From: Methylobacterium sp. WSM2598 | GTDB taxonomy: Bacteria > Pseudomonadota > Alphaproteobacteria > Rhizobiales > Beijerinckiaceae | Length of the DNA: 64,000 nucleotides | Assembly: GCF_000379105.1 (NCBI RefSeq) | Contig: NZ_KB900609.1 | Span: forward strand, 3,655,078-3,719,077 | Reading direction: 5' to 3' | Shown here: one piece after another, positions 47,302-55,493 of the stretch | How positions within the stretch are numbered: position 1 is the stretch's first letter | How the letters are laid out: every line of letters starts with the position of its first letter | Notes under the pieces: generated by a model | Databases searched by the model: none | The model's input: the letters and a program-made list of their open reading frames with translations, nothing else | What the model was told of the DNA's origin: nothing | Position numbers and translations under genes: made by a program

Positions 47302-48146
47302 CAGGCAGCCCTCCGGTCGGTCTCGATCAGGGCGGAGAGGCCGTCCGCCACCAGGGCACGGGCGGCGGCGCGCCGGTAGGCGGCGCTCGCCCGCACGTCG
47401 TCGATCGGCGCGAGATCCGCGAGGTGATGGGCGGCGACGAGGCCGGGCGCCGCCGCCAGGGGCACCCCGCGCAGATCGGCCTCGAGGGCGGTGAGGCGGC
47501 GCGCCACCGGCCCGCAGGCGCCGACCGCGATCCGGGCCTCCCGGACGCGCCCGTCCGGCCCGGTCTCGACCGCGAGGGCCGCCATGGCGATGGAGATCAC
47601 GAGGTAGCGCCGCGCCCCGAGCTTCTCGAAATGGCCGCGCCCGGCGCGCTTCGGGATGCGGATCGCCGTGACGAGGTCCTGCGGCCCGACCGCATTGGTC
47701 CGGTAGCCGGTGAAGAAATCCCGCGCCGGGACGTCCCGGCCGGAGACCTCGAAGACCGCGTCGAGGGCGAGCAGGTTCGGGATGCCGTCCCCCGCCGGCG
47801 AGGCCGTGCAGGCATTGCCGACGAGGGTGCCCCGGTTCTGGATCTGCACCCCTCCGACCGCCCGGCCCGCCCGCTTGAGCCCGTCGAGGAGGGGCGGCAG
47901 GTCGGCGCGGATCAGGTCGGTCCAGGTCGCGAGCGCCCCGATGCGCCAGTGGCCGCCCTCCTCGGCGATGCCGCGCAGTTCGGGGATGGCGGAGATGTCG
48001 AGGATGTCGGGCTGCGCGGGGTCGCCCCAGGCCCGCCGGGAGGCGGCGGCCGGGTAGAGGTCGGTGCCGCCGGCCAGAACCGTGACGGCCTGCGCGCGGC
48101 GGATCGCCAGGGCCTCCGCGAGGGTGGTGGGGCGGAAGTAGCGCAT
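47301..48146 (-). CDS. FAD-binding subunit of the molybdenum hydroxylase (CoxM-like)
   Basis: 281 aa, the medium subunit that passes electrons from the Fe-S clusters to the acceptor. The FAD-binding motifs are VTVLAGGTDLYP near 21-32 and QIQNRGTLVGNACTASPAGD near 100-120; the C-terminal CO-dehydrogenase flavoprotein domain follows (ARRYLVISIAMAALAVE). Its stop and the start of the fused Fe-S/Mo gene share one base (TGATG), so the two are coupled. Confidence 0.9.
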   Translation of the reverse strand: MRYFRPTTLAEALAIRRAQAVTVLAGGTDLYPAAASRRAWGDPAQPDILDISAIPELRGIAEEGGHWRIGALATWTDLIRADLPPLLDGLKRAGRAVGGVQIQNRGTLVGNACTASPAGDGIPNLLALDAVFEVSGRDVPARDFFTGYRTNAVGPQDLVTAIRIPKRAGRGHFEKLGARRYLVISIAMAALAVETGPDGRVREARIAVGACGPVARRLTALEADLRGVPLAAAPGLVAAHHLADLAPIDDVRASAAYRRAAARALVADGLSALIETDRRAA

Positions 48147-48207
48147 CAGGCGGCCTCCGCGGCCGGCGGGCGGGAGACCGGAATGCCGCGCATCGGAGAT
48201 CCCGCCC

Positions 48208-49896
48208 TCATTCCCGCCTCCCCCACAGCGCCTCGGCCTCCTCGGCCGTGTAGTAGCCGCGCCGCACGTCCCGCGCGATCAGGGCCGGATCGCGCTCCCG
48301 CGGATCGCCGTAGCCCCCTCCCCCGGGGGTCATGATCTCGACCCGGTCGCCGGCCCGGATGGCGATGTTCTGGTCCTTCGACAGGTGGGCCGGCGTGAAG
48401 GTCTCCCCGTCGCGGTGGATGCGCACCACGTTCGGCGCCCCGTCGCCGCCGCCGCGCACCCCGGGCGGGCCGAAGCGGCCGTGATCCATCACGAAGGAGG
48501 CCCGCGCCTCCCCGCGCAGCAATTCGACCTCGTAATGCACGCCGAAGCCGCCCCTGTGCGCGCCGGCCCCGCCCGAGCCCTCCCGCAGCGCGAAGCGGCG
48601 GAACAGCACCGGGTAATACTGCTCCATCACCTCGACGGGCGCGGTCTTCGAGATGCCGATGGTCGAACAGCCGTTCGACAGCCCGTCATGCGCGGCATTG
48701 CCGCCGTAGCCGCCGCCGGTGATCTGGTACATGACGTAGGGGGATTGCTTCTGCGGGTCGAAGCCGCCGAGGGCGAAATTGCCCGAGGTGCCGGCCGGCG
48801 CCGCGGTCACCCGGTCGGGGATCGCCTGGACCAGGGCCAGGAACACGGCTTCCGCGATGCGCTGGCTCACCTCCGCGGCGCAGCCCGAGACCGGGCGCGG
48901 GTAGCGGGCATCCAGGAAGGTCCCCTCGGGCCGGCGGATCACCAGGGGCTCGAAGGTGCCGGCATTGATCGGCACGTCCGGGAAGACGTGCTTCACCGCG
49001 AGGTAGACCGACGAGACGGTGGTCGCCAGGACCGAGTTCATCGGCCCCCGGCACGGCGGCGAGGAGCCGGAGAAGTTGAAGTGCAGGGTGTCGTCCCGCT
49101 TGGTCAGCGTGAGGGCGATGCGCAAAGGCGCGTCCACCACCCCGTCCGAATCGACGAAGGCCTCGCTGGCGTAGGTGCCGTCCGGGATGCGGCGGATCTC
49201 GGCCCGCATCCGCTCGGCCGAGCGGATGCGGATCTCGCGGATCGCCGCGTCGAGGGTGGCGCGGCCGACCTTCTCCAGGAGCTCCCGCAGCCGGGCCTCG
49301 CCGACCGCGAGGGACGCGGCCTGGGCCCGGATATCGCCGATCCGCTGGTCCGCGACGCGGATGTTCGAGGTGATGATGGAGAAGATCTCCGGATCCATCG
49401 CGCCGCGCTTGAACAGCTTGACCGGGGGCAGGCGCAGCCCCTCCTGCTCGACCTCGGTGGCGTGGGCCGAGAAGCCGCCCGGCACCATGCCGCCGATATC
49501 CGGCCAGTGGCCGGTATTCTGGAGCCAGCAGAACAGCTCGCCCTCGACGAAGACCGGGCGCACGAAGCGCACGTCCATCAGGTGCGTGCCGCCCAGGTAG
49601 GGGTCGTTGACGATGTAGACGTCGCCGGGCTCCGGGGCGCCGGCCCGGCCCTCGCGGATCAGCCGGATCAGCTCGCCGGTCGAGTGCTGCATCGTGCCGA
49701 CGAAGACCGGCAGCCCGTACTCGCCCTGGGCGATGAGCGCGCCGGTGTCGCGGTCGTAGATGCCGTCCGAGCGGTCGTCGGCCTCCGCGATCACCGGCGA
49801 GAAGGCCGAGCGCGAGAAGGCGATGTCCATCTCGTTGCAGACCTGCTGCAATCCCGCCTGGATCACCGCCAGGGTGAGGGGGTCGAGGGCGCTCAT
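48208..49896 (-). CDS. hyuB: Hydantoinase B/oxoprolinase-like subunit
   Basis: 562 aa, HyuB family. Conserved: EMDIAFSRSAFSPVIAEADD, DVYIVNDPYLGGTHLMDVR, NTGHWPDIGGMVPGGFS, FNFSGSSPPCRGPMNSV and GGGGYGDPRERDP. With HyuA it forms ATP-dependent amidases that open hydantoin, 5-oxoproline or related cyclic amides, or carboxylases of the acetone type. In this cluster a cyclic amide such as a tetrahydro-oxopyridine is a sensible substrate. ATG 49896 overlaps the hyuA stop by 4 bp. Confidence 0.9.
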   Translation of the reverse strand: MSALDPLTLAVIQAGLQQVCNEMDIAFSRSAFSPVIAEADDRSDGIYDRDTGALIAQGEYGLPVFVGTMQHSTGELIRLIREGRAGAPEPGDVYIVNDPYLGGTHLMDVRFVRPVFVEGELFCWLQNTGHWPDIGGMVPGGFSAHATEVEQEGLRLPPVKLFKRGAMDPEIFSIITSNIRVADQRIGDIRAQAASLAVGEARLRELLEKVGRATLDAAIREIRIRSAERMRAEIRRIPDGTYASEAFVDSDGVVDAPLRIALTLTKRDDTLHFNFSGSSPPCRGPMNSVLATTVSSVYLAVKHVFPDVPINAGTFEPLVIRRPEGTFLDARYPRPVSGCAAEVSQRIAEAVFLALVQAIPDRVTAAPAGTSGNFALGGFDPQKQSPYVMYQITGGGYGGNAAHDGLSNGCSTIGISKTAPVEVMEQYYPVLFRRFALREGSGGAGAHRGGFGVHYEVELLRGEARASFVMDHGRFGPPGVRGGGDGAPNVVRIHRDGETFTPAHLSKDQNIAIRAGDRVEIMTPGGGGYGDPRERDPALIARDVRRGYYTAEEAEALWGRRE

Positions 49897-51932
49897 GCGC
49901 GGATCCTCAGGTTGCCGATGGCGTCGACGGTCGCGTGCGCGCCGGGCTCGATCACCGTGGTGGCGTCGACCTGCTGGATGACGGCCGGACCGGCGATGCG
50001 CGCGCCCTCGGGCAGGCGCTCGCGGGCGTAGATGGCGGCCTCGTGCCAGCGCCCCTCGGCGTGGAGGGGCCGGGTCCCGAGCCGGGCCCCCGCGAGGTCG
50101 GTGCGCGCGGCGGGATCGAGCAGGCTCCCGAGCGGGAAGGCGCGGCGGCGGCCGATCACCGAGGTGACGAGGTTGACGAGGACGGCGCGGATCTCCGGCA
50201 GCCGGACCTGGAAGCGCCGGAAATAGGCGGCCTCGAACAGCTCCTGCAGCGCCGCGCGGCCGAGGTCGGGCCGCGGCAGCGCGACCCGGATCAGGTGGGT
50301 CTGGCCGCGGAACTGCATGTCGGCGCCGTAGGTCACCGTGACCGCCTCGATCTCGGCCCGCTCGGCCTCGATCAGCGCGCGCGCCTGCGCCTCCTGCGCG
50401 GCCAGCACGGCGCGGACCTCGTCCATGGCGAGGCCGTCGAGGGGGCGGTTGAGGGTGTTGACCCGGTCCTGGCGCAGGTCCGCCACCAGGCAGCCGAGGG
50501 CGTTGGTGAGGCCGGGGCGGGCCGGCACCAGCACCTCCGGGATGCCGAGTTCGCGCGCCAGCGCCACCGCGTGGAGCGGCCCGGCCCCCCCGAAGGCGAA
50601 GAGCACGAAGTCGCGCGGGTCGTAGCCGCGGGCGAGGGAGACCATCCGGATCGCCCCCGCCATGTGGACGTTGCCGAGCCGGATCACCGCCGCGGCCGCC
50701 TCCTCGACGGAGAGGCCGAGGGGGCGGGCGAGGTCGCGCGCGAAGGCGCCGCGGATCGCCCCGAGGGGAACGCGCTCCCGCACGGCGGTGAGCCCCTCGG
50801 GGTCGAGGCGGCCGAGCACGAGGTTGGCGTCCGTCACCGTGGGCCGCGCGCCGCCGCGCCCGTAGCCGACCGGGCCGGGCTCGGAGCCGGCGCTCTCGGG
50901 GCCGACCTGCAGCATCCCGGCCCGGTTCACCGCGGCGATCGAGCCGCCGCCGGCCCCGACCGTGTGCACGTCCACCATCGGCAGGTGGATGGGCAGGCCG
51001 TAGGCGAGGGTCAGTTCCGCCGAGACTTCCGGCACGCCGCCGGCGATCAGGGCGACGTCGGTCGAGGTGCCGCCCATGTCGTAGGTGACGGCGTTCGACA
51101 GGCCCGCCTGCGCGAGCGTCGCGGCGGCGGCCATCACGCCGGAGGCCGGGCCCGACATCACGGTCTTGGCGGCCGCCTCGACCACCCGGGCGGCCGGCAC
51201 CGTGCCGCCGTTGCCGTTCATCACGAGGAGGTCGCGGGCGAAACCCCCCGCCCCGAGCTCGTCCTGCAGGCGGCGCAGGTAGCGGTCGAGGATCGGCTGC
51301 ACGGCGGCGTTGACCGCCGCGGTGGTGCCGCGCTCGTACTCGCGGAACTCCGACAGGAGCGCGTGGCCGAGGGTGACGTAGGGGTTGGGCCACAGCGCCC
51401 GGGCGATCTCGCCCGCCCGCCGCTCGTGGGCCGGGTTGGCGTAGGCGTGCAGGAAGTGGATGACGAGGGCCTCGCAGCCCTCGGCCAGGAGCGCCCGCAC
51501 GGCCGCCTCCACGGCCGCCTCGTCGAGGGGGATGTGCACCTGCCCGTCCGCCCGCATGCGCTCGGGCACCTCGCGGCGCAGCTCGCGGGGGATCAGCGGC
51601 TCGAAGGTGCCGAACAGACCGTAGGGCTTCGGCCGGGTGCGGCGGCCGAGTTCGAGCACGTCCCGGAACCCCGCCGTGGTGACGAGCCCGACCCGGGCGG
51701 TCTTGCGCTCCAGCACCGCGTTGGTGGTGGCGGTGGTGCCGTGGATGACGAGGTCGAGGGCGGCGGGCGCGGTCCCGGCCGCCGCGATCGCGGCGAGCAC
51801 GCCCTCGGCCTGGTTGCGCGCCGTGGTCGGCACCTTGGCGAGCCGCACCCGCAGGGTCCCGTCCGGCCCGGTCTCGGTGAGGAGGAGGTCCGTGAAGGTG
51901 CCCCCGACGTCGATGCCGGCGACGCGCCTCAT
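49893..51932 (-). CDS. hyuA: Hydantoinase A/oxoprolinase-like subunit
   Basis: 679 aa, HyuA family with an actin-like ATPase fold. The N-terminal phosphate loop is VAGIDVGGTFTDLLL; then VIHGTTATTNAVLERKTARVGL, GNGGTVPAARVVEAA, MSGPASGVMAAAATL, YDMGGTSTDVALI and VDVHTVGAGGGSIAAV. It supplies ATP-driven ring opening with HyuB. The start at 51932 is fixed by the conserved N-terminus; the frame is open to 52007. First gene of the seven-gene operon, with a 16-bp palindrome 83-98 bp upstream. Confidence 0.92.
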   Translation of the reverse strand: MRRVAGIDVGGTFTDLLLTETGPDGTLRVRLAKVPTTARNQAEGVLAAIAAAGTAPAALDLVIHGTTATTNAVLERKTARVGLVTTAGFRDVLELGRRTRPKPYGLFGTFEPLIPRELRREVPERMRADGQVHIPLDEAAVEAAVRALLAEGCEALVIHFLHAYANPAHERRAGEIARALWPNPYVTLGHALLSEFREYERGTTAAVNAAVQPILDRYLRRLQDELGAGGFARDLLVMNGNGGTVPAARVVEAAAKTVMSGPASGVMAAAATLAQAGLSNAVTYDMGGTSTDVALIAGGVPEVSAELTLAYGLPIHLPMVDVHTVGAGGGSIAAVNRAGMLQVGPESAGSEPGPVGYGRGGARPTVTDANLVLGRLDPEGLTAVRERVPLGAIRGAFARDLARPLGLSVEEAAAAVIRLGNVHMAGAIRMVSLARGYDPRDFVLFAFGGAGPLHAVALARELGIPEVLVPARPGLTNALGCLVADLRQDRVNTLNRPLDGLAMDEVRAVLAAQEAQARALIEAERAEIEAVTVTYGADMQFRGQTHLIRVALPRPDLGRAALQELFEAAYFRRFQVRLPEIRAVLVNLVTSVIGRRRAFPLGSLLDPAARTDLAGARLGTRPLHAEGRWHEAAIYARERLPEGARIAGPAVIQQVDATTVIEPGAHATVDAIGNLRIRA

Positions 51933-52013
51933 CGGGCGGCTCCGCCCGCGCGGCCCCGTCGGCCCGTCGCGCATCCCGTTCCCGTTCCGTGACCGGCCAT
52001 CCCGCAACCCCGA

Positions 52014-52031
52014 TCGTTCGTCTACGAACGG
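52014..52031. promoter_or_regulatory. Palindromic operator upstream of hyuA
   Basis: CGTTCGT-CT-ACGAACG (7-2-7, perfect) at 52015-52030, extended by GA/TC flanks with one mismatch. It shares the core CGTTCGTNTACGAACG with the site at 56781 and lies in the 133-bp gap between livF and hyuA. A likely binding site for the operon's MarR regulator. Confidence 0.7.
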
Positions 52032-52065
52032 TCCCGCCGCGCGGTCCCGCCCCGCCTTCCCCGCC

Positions 52066-52776
52066 TCACACCGTCAGGTACGCGTCCCGCACCGCCTCGT
52101 TCGCCTCCAGCTCGGCCATCGCGCCCTCGAAGCGGACCGCGCCCTTCTCGATCACGAAGGCCCGGTCGCAGACCGCCGCCGCGAAGGTCAGGTTCTGCTC
52201 GGAGAGCAGCACCGCCAGCCCCTCCCGCTTCATGCGCAGCACCGCCTCGGCCATCTGCTCGACGATGACCGGCGCCAGCCCCTCGGAGGGCTCGTCGAGG
52301 AGGACCGCGTGCGGGTTGCCCATCAGGGTGCGGGCGATGGTGAGCATCTGCTGCTCGCCCCCCGACATGGCCGAGGCCCGGCGGCGGCGCATCTCGGCGA
52401 GGTTGGGGAAGATCGCGAACAGGCGCTCCAGGGTCCAGGGCGCCCGCCCGTCGGTCGGGCCCTTGCGGCCGACCTCCAGGTTCTCCTCGACCGAGAGATC
52501 CGTGAAGATGCGCCGCTCCTCCGGCACGTAGCCGAGGCCGAGGCGGGCGATGCGGAAGGGCTCCCAGCCGGTCACGGCGCGGCCCTCGAAGGCGACGCGG
52601 CCTGCCGTCGGCACCAGGAGCCCCATGATCGCCTTGAGGGTCGTGGATTTCCCGGCCCCGTTGCGCCCCATCAGCGCCGCCACCTCGCCGCGGCGCAGGC
52701 TGAGCGTCACGCCGAACAGCACCTCTGCCTGCCCGTAGGCGGCGCGAAGCCCGGTCACGTCGAGGAGCGCCTCCAT
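52066..52776 (-). CDS. livF: Branched-chain-type ABC transporter ATPase LivF
   Basis: 236 aa, small ATPase of the HAAT family. Walker A GRNGAGKST, Q-loop, signature MSGGEQQMLTIAR, Walker B AVLLDEPSEGLAP and H-loop region LAVLLSEQN are present. LSVEENLEVGRK is typical of LivF. It shares one base with livG. Last gene of the transporter unit; substrate unknown. Confidence 0.93.
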   Translation of the reverse strand: MEALLDVTGLRAAYGQAEVLFGVTLSLRRGEVAALMGRNGAGKSTTLKAIMGLLVPTAGRVAFEGRAVTGWEPFRIARLGLGYVPEERRIFTDLSVEENLEVGRKGPTDGRAPWTLERLFAIFPNLAEMRRRRASAMSGGEQQMLTIARTLMGNPHAVLLDEPSEGLAPVIVEQMAEAVLRMKREGLAVLLSEQNLTFAAAVCDRAFVIEKGAVRFEGAMAELEANEAVRDAYLTV

Positions 52777-53555
52777 CAGGCCACCTCCCGGCGGGCGCGC
52801 AGGGCCGCGGCACTCCCCGCCTCGCCGAGATAGACCTGGCGCACCCGGGCGTCGGCCCGCACCGCCTCGGGCGGCCCGGCGGCGATGATCTCGCCGCGCA
52901 CCAGGACCAGCACCCGATCGGCATGGCCGAACACCGCCTCCATGTCGTGCTCGGTGTAGAGCACCCCGATGCCCTGGCCGCGGGCGAGGCGGGCGGTGAG
53001 GGCCATCAGGCCGCCGCGCTCGCGCGGCGCCATGCCGGCGGTGGGCTCGTCCATCAGCAGGAGCTTCGGCCGCGCGGCCAGCGCCACCGCGAGCTCCACC
53101 CGCTTCACGTCGCCGTAGGCGAGTTCGGCCACCGGCCGGTCGGCCTCCGCCCCGAGCCCGACCTCGCCGAGGAGGGCGAGCGCGTCGTCCCGGTACAGGC
53201 GGCGCGCGTCGGCGAAGAGCGCCCGGCTGCGGCCGCGATGCGCGACGAGCGCCATCTGGACGTTCTCGGCGACGCTCATCGACACGAAGGTCTGGGCGAC
53301 CTGGAAGGTGCGCCCGACCCCGGCCCGCCCGATCGCCCGGGCCGGCAGGCCGGTGACGTCCCGCCCCGCCAGGGTCACGCGGCCGGAATCGGGCCTCAGC
53401 TGCCCGCCCACCATGTTGAAGGTGGTGGATTTGCCCGCCCCGTTCGGGCCGATGATCGCCAGCATCTCGCCCGCCGCCAGCGTGAAGGACACGTCCCGGG
53501 CGGCGGCGACCCCGCCGAAGGACTTGGTCAGGCGGTCGACGGCGAGCAGGGTCAC
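52776..53555 (-). CDS. livG: Branched-chain-type ABC transporter ATPase LivG
   Basis: 259 aa. Walker A GPNGAGKST, signature ELAYGDVKRVELAVAL (LSGGQ replaced by LAYGD, as usual in this subfamily), Walker B LLLMDEPTAGMAP, H-loop VLYTEHDMEAVFGHADR. GTG 53555 overlaps the livHM stop as GTGA. Confidence 0.93.
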   Translation of the reverse strand: MTLLAVDRLTKSFGGVAAARDVSFTLAAGEMLAIIGPNGAGKSTTFNMVGGQLRPDSGRVTLAGRDVTGLPARAIGRAGVGRTFQVAQTFVSMSVAENVQMALVAHRGRSRALFADARRLYRDDALALLGEVGLGAEADRPVAELAYGDVKRVELAVALAARPKLLLMDEPTAGMAPRERGGLMALTARLARGQGIGVLYTEHDMEAVFGHADRVLVLVRGEIIAAGPPEAVRADARVRQVYLGEAGSAAALRARREVA

Positions 53556-55432
53556 GCGCGCGCCTCCGCGGGGACGGGCCGGCGGCGCCGGCGCAGGAGG
53601 TCGGCCGCCCCGGCGAGGCCGTGCGGCAGGGCCAGCACGGTGGCGATGATGGCGAGGCCGAGCAGCAGGCGCCAATAGGCCGCGAGCGGCATCACCGCGT
53701 CCTTGAGCGCGTGGAAGAAGCCCGCCCCGACCAGGGGACCCATCAGGGTGCGGATGCCGCCGACCAACACCATGACCAGGAAGTCGATCGAGGTCGGGAT
53801 CGCCGCGAGGGTCGGGTCGATCGAGCCCTTCTGGAAGGCGTAGAGCCCCCCGGCGAGGCCGGCCGCGCCGCCCGCCAGGGTGAAGGCGAGCCAGCGATGC
53901 GTGCGGGTGTCGAGCCCGATCGCCTCGGCGCGGGTGGCGGAATCGCGGGCGGCCCGCAGGCCGTAGCCGAAGGGCGCGAAGACGATCCGGCGCAGCGCCG
54001 CGATGCACGCGAGGGTCGCGGCCGCCACGAGGTAGAAGTAGGTGGTGCGGCCGGCGGCCCAGGCGGAGGGCCAGACGCCGACGAGGCCGTTGTCGCCCCC
54101 CGTCACCTCCACCCACTGGAAGCCGATCGCGTAGACGATCTGCGCGAAGGCCAGGGTCAGCATGGCGAGGTAGATCCCCGACAGCCGGACGATGAAGAAG
54201 CCGAACAGGGCGGCCCCGAGCGCGCCCGCGAGCGGCGCGGCGAGGAGCGCGAGCTCCATCGGCGCCCGCAGCGGCCCGGTGACGAGGAGCCCGGCCGCGT
54301 AGGCGCCGAGGCCGAAATAGGCGGCGTGGCCGAAGGAGACGAGGCCGCCGACGCCGACCAGGAATTGCAGCGAGAAGGCGGCGAGCGCGAAGACCAGGAT
54401 CTCGGTCGCGACCTTGACGAGGTAGGCGTCGCCGACGAGCGGGACCGCCAGCAGGGCCGCAACCGCGAGCCCGGTCAGCGCCGCCTCGGCGGGGCGGAAG
54501 GGCCGCAGGTGCAGGATGCCCTCGGGCAAGCGGCCCGACGCGGCGATCTCGGGCCGGCCGAGCAGGCCCCAGGGCTTGACCACCAGCACCACCGCCATCA
54601 GGGCGAAGACGAGGACCAGGGTGGCCTTGGGCAGGAGCAGGATGCCGAAGGCCTGCAATTCGCCGATCAGCAGGGCGGCGAGGAAGGCGCCCGGCACCGA
54701 GCCCATGCCGCCGATCACCGTGACCACGAAGGCGTCGGTGATCACCGCGAGGTCCATGTGGCCGTTGGCCGGCACGCGGGGGATCTGCAGCGCGCCGCCG
54801 AGCCCGGCCAGAGCCGCGCCGAGGAACAGCGTGAGGGTGAAGAGCCGCGCCTGGTTGACGCCGAGCGCCCCGACCATGTCGCGGTCCTGGGTGGCGGCGC
54901 GGATCAGGATGCCGAAGCGGGTGCGGTGCATCAGGAGCCAGAGCAGCCCGAGCAGGGCCGGCCCGATCCCGATCAGCACGAGGTCGTAGGCCGGGAAGCG
55001 CTGGCCCAGGATCTCGACGCCGTGGCGCAGGGAGGGCGCCCGCGGCCCGGCGAGGTCGACCGGCCCCCAGATCGCCAGCACCAGATCCTCGACGATCAGC
55101 ACCACGCCGAAGGTGGCGAGGAGCTGGAACAGTTCGGGCACCCGGTAGAGGCGGCGCAGCAGCAGCATCTCCACCGCGACGCCGATCAGCCCGACGAGGA
55201 GGGCCGCGAGCAGCACGCCGAGGAAGAAGGAGGCGGGCGTGTAGCTCAGGTCGAGGAGGCGCGGGACGAGCGAGACCGCCAGGTAGGCCCCGAGCATCGT
55301 GAAGGAGCCGTGCGCGAAGTTCACGATGCGGGTGACGCCGAAGACCAGGGTCAGGCCCGAGGCGATCACGAACAGCGACGCGGCGCTGGCGAGGCCGGAC
55401 AGGGCTTGCAGGACGAGGAAGGAAGGGTCCAT
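53552..55432 (-). CDS. Fused LivH-LivM ABC transporter permease
   Basis: 626 aa with about 17 membrane helices. The first half is LivH-like (TRIVNFAHGSFTMLGAYLA, GILIRAATQDRDMVGALGVN, DAFVVTVIGGMGSVPGAF). A linker near 300-320 leads to a LivM-like half (VGGLVSFGHAAYFGLGAYAAG, FGYGLRAARDSATRAEAIGLD, LVMVLVGGIRTLMGPLVGA). The two permeases are usually separate genes. Both cytoplasmic coupling loops are conserved, so it should be functional. Confidence 0.92.
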   Translation of the reverse strand: MDPSFLVLQALSGLASAASLFVIASGLTLVFGVTRIVNFAHGSFTMLGAYLAVSLVPRLLDLSYTPASFFLGVLLAALLVGLIGVAVEMLLLRRLYRVPELFQLLATFGVVLIVEDLVLAIWGPVDLAGPRAPSLRHGVEILGQRFPAYDLVLIGIGPALLGLLWLLMHRTRFGILIRAATQDRDMVGALGVNQARLFTLTLFLGAALAGLGGALQIPRVPANGHMDLAVITDAFVVTVIGGMGSVPGAFLAALLIGELQAFGILLLPKATLVLVFALMAVVLVVKPWGLLGRPEIAASGRLPEGILHLRPFRPAEAALTGLAVAALLAVPLVGDAYLVKVATEILVFALAAFSLQFLVGVGGLVSFGHAAYFGLGAYAAGLLVTGPLRAPMELALLAAPLAGALGAALFGFFIVRLSGIYLAMLTLAFAQIVYAIGFQWVEVTGGDNGLVGVWPSAWAAGRTTYFYLVAAATLACIAALRRIVFAPFGYGLRAARDSATRAEAIGLDTRTHRWLAFTLAGGAAGLAGGLYAFQKGSIDPTLAAIPTSIDFLVMVLVGGIRTLMGPLVGAGFFHALKDAVMPLAAYWRLLLGLAIIATVLALPHGLAGAADLLRRRRRPVPAEARA

Positions 55433-55454
55433 GCGCTCGCGTCGCTCATCGTGT

Positions 55455-55479
55455 CCCCTCCTCCCGGCCGGGAGAGGGG
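55455..55479 (-). terminator. Intercistronic hairpin between livK and livHM
   Basis: CCCCT-C-CTCCCGG / CCGGGAG-AGGGG forms a 12-bp stem with one bulged base, 14 bp after the binding-protein stop. Such hairpins commonly let a binding-protein message accumulate over the downstream permease message. Confidence 0.5.
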
Positions 55480-55493
55480 TCCGGCATCCCGGG

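Noticed and set aside
44437..47379. A 980-aa plus-strand frame opposite the molybdenum hydroxylase
   Set aside because: Antisense shadow with no domain; the minus strand encodes a complete hydroxylase.
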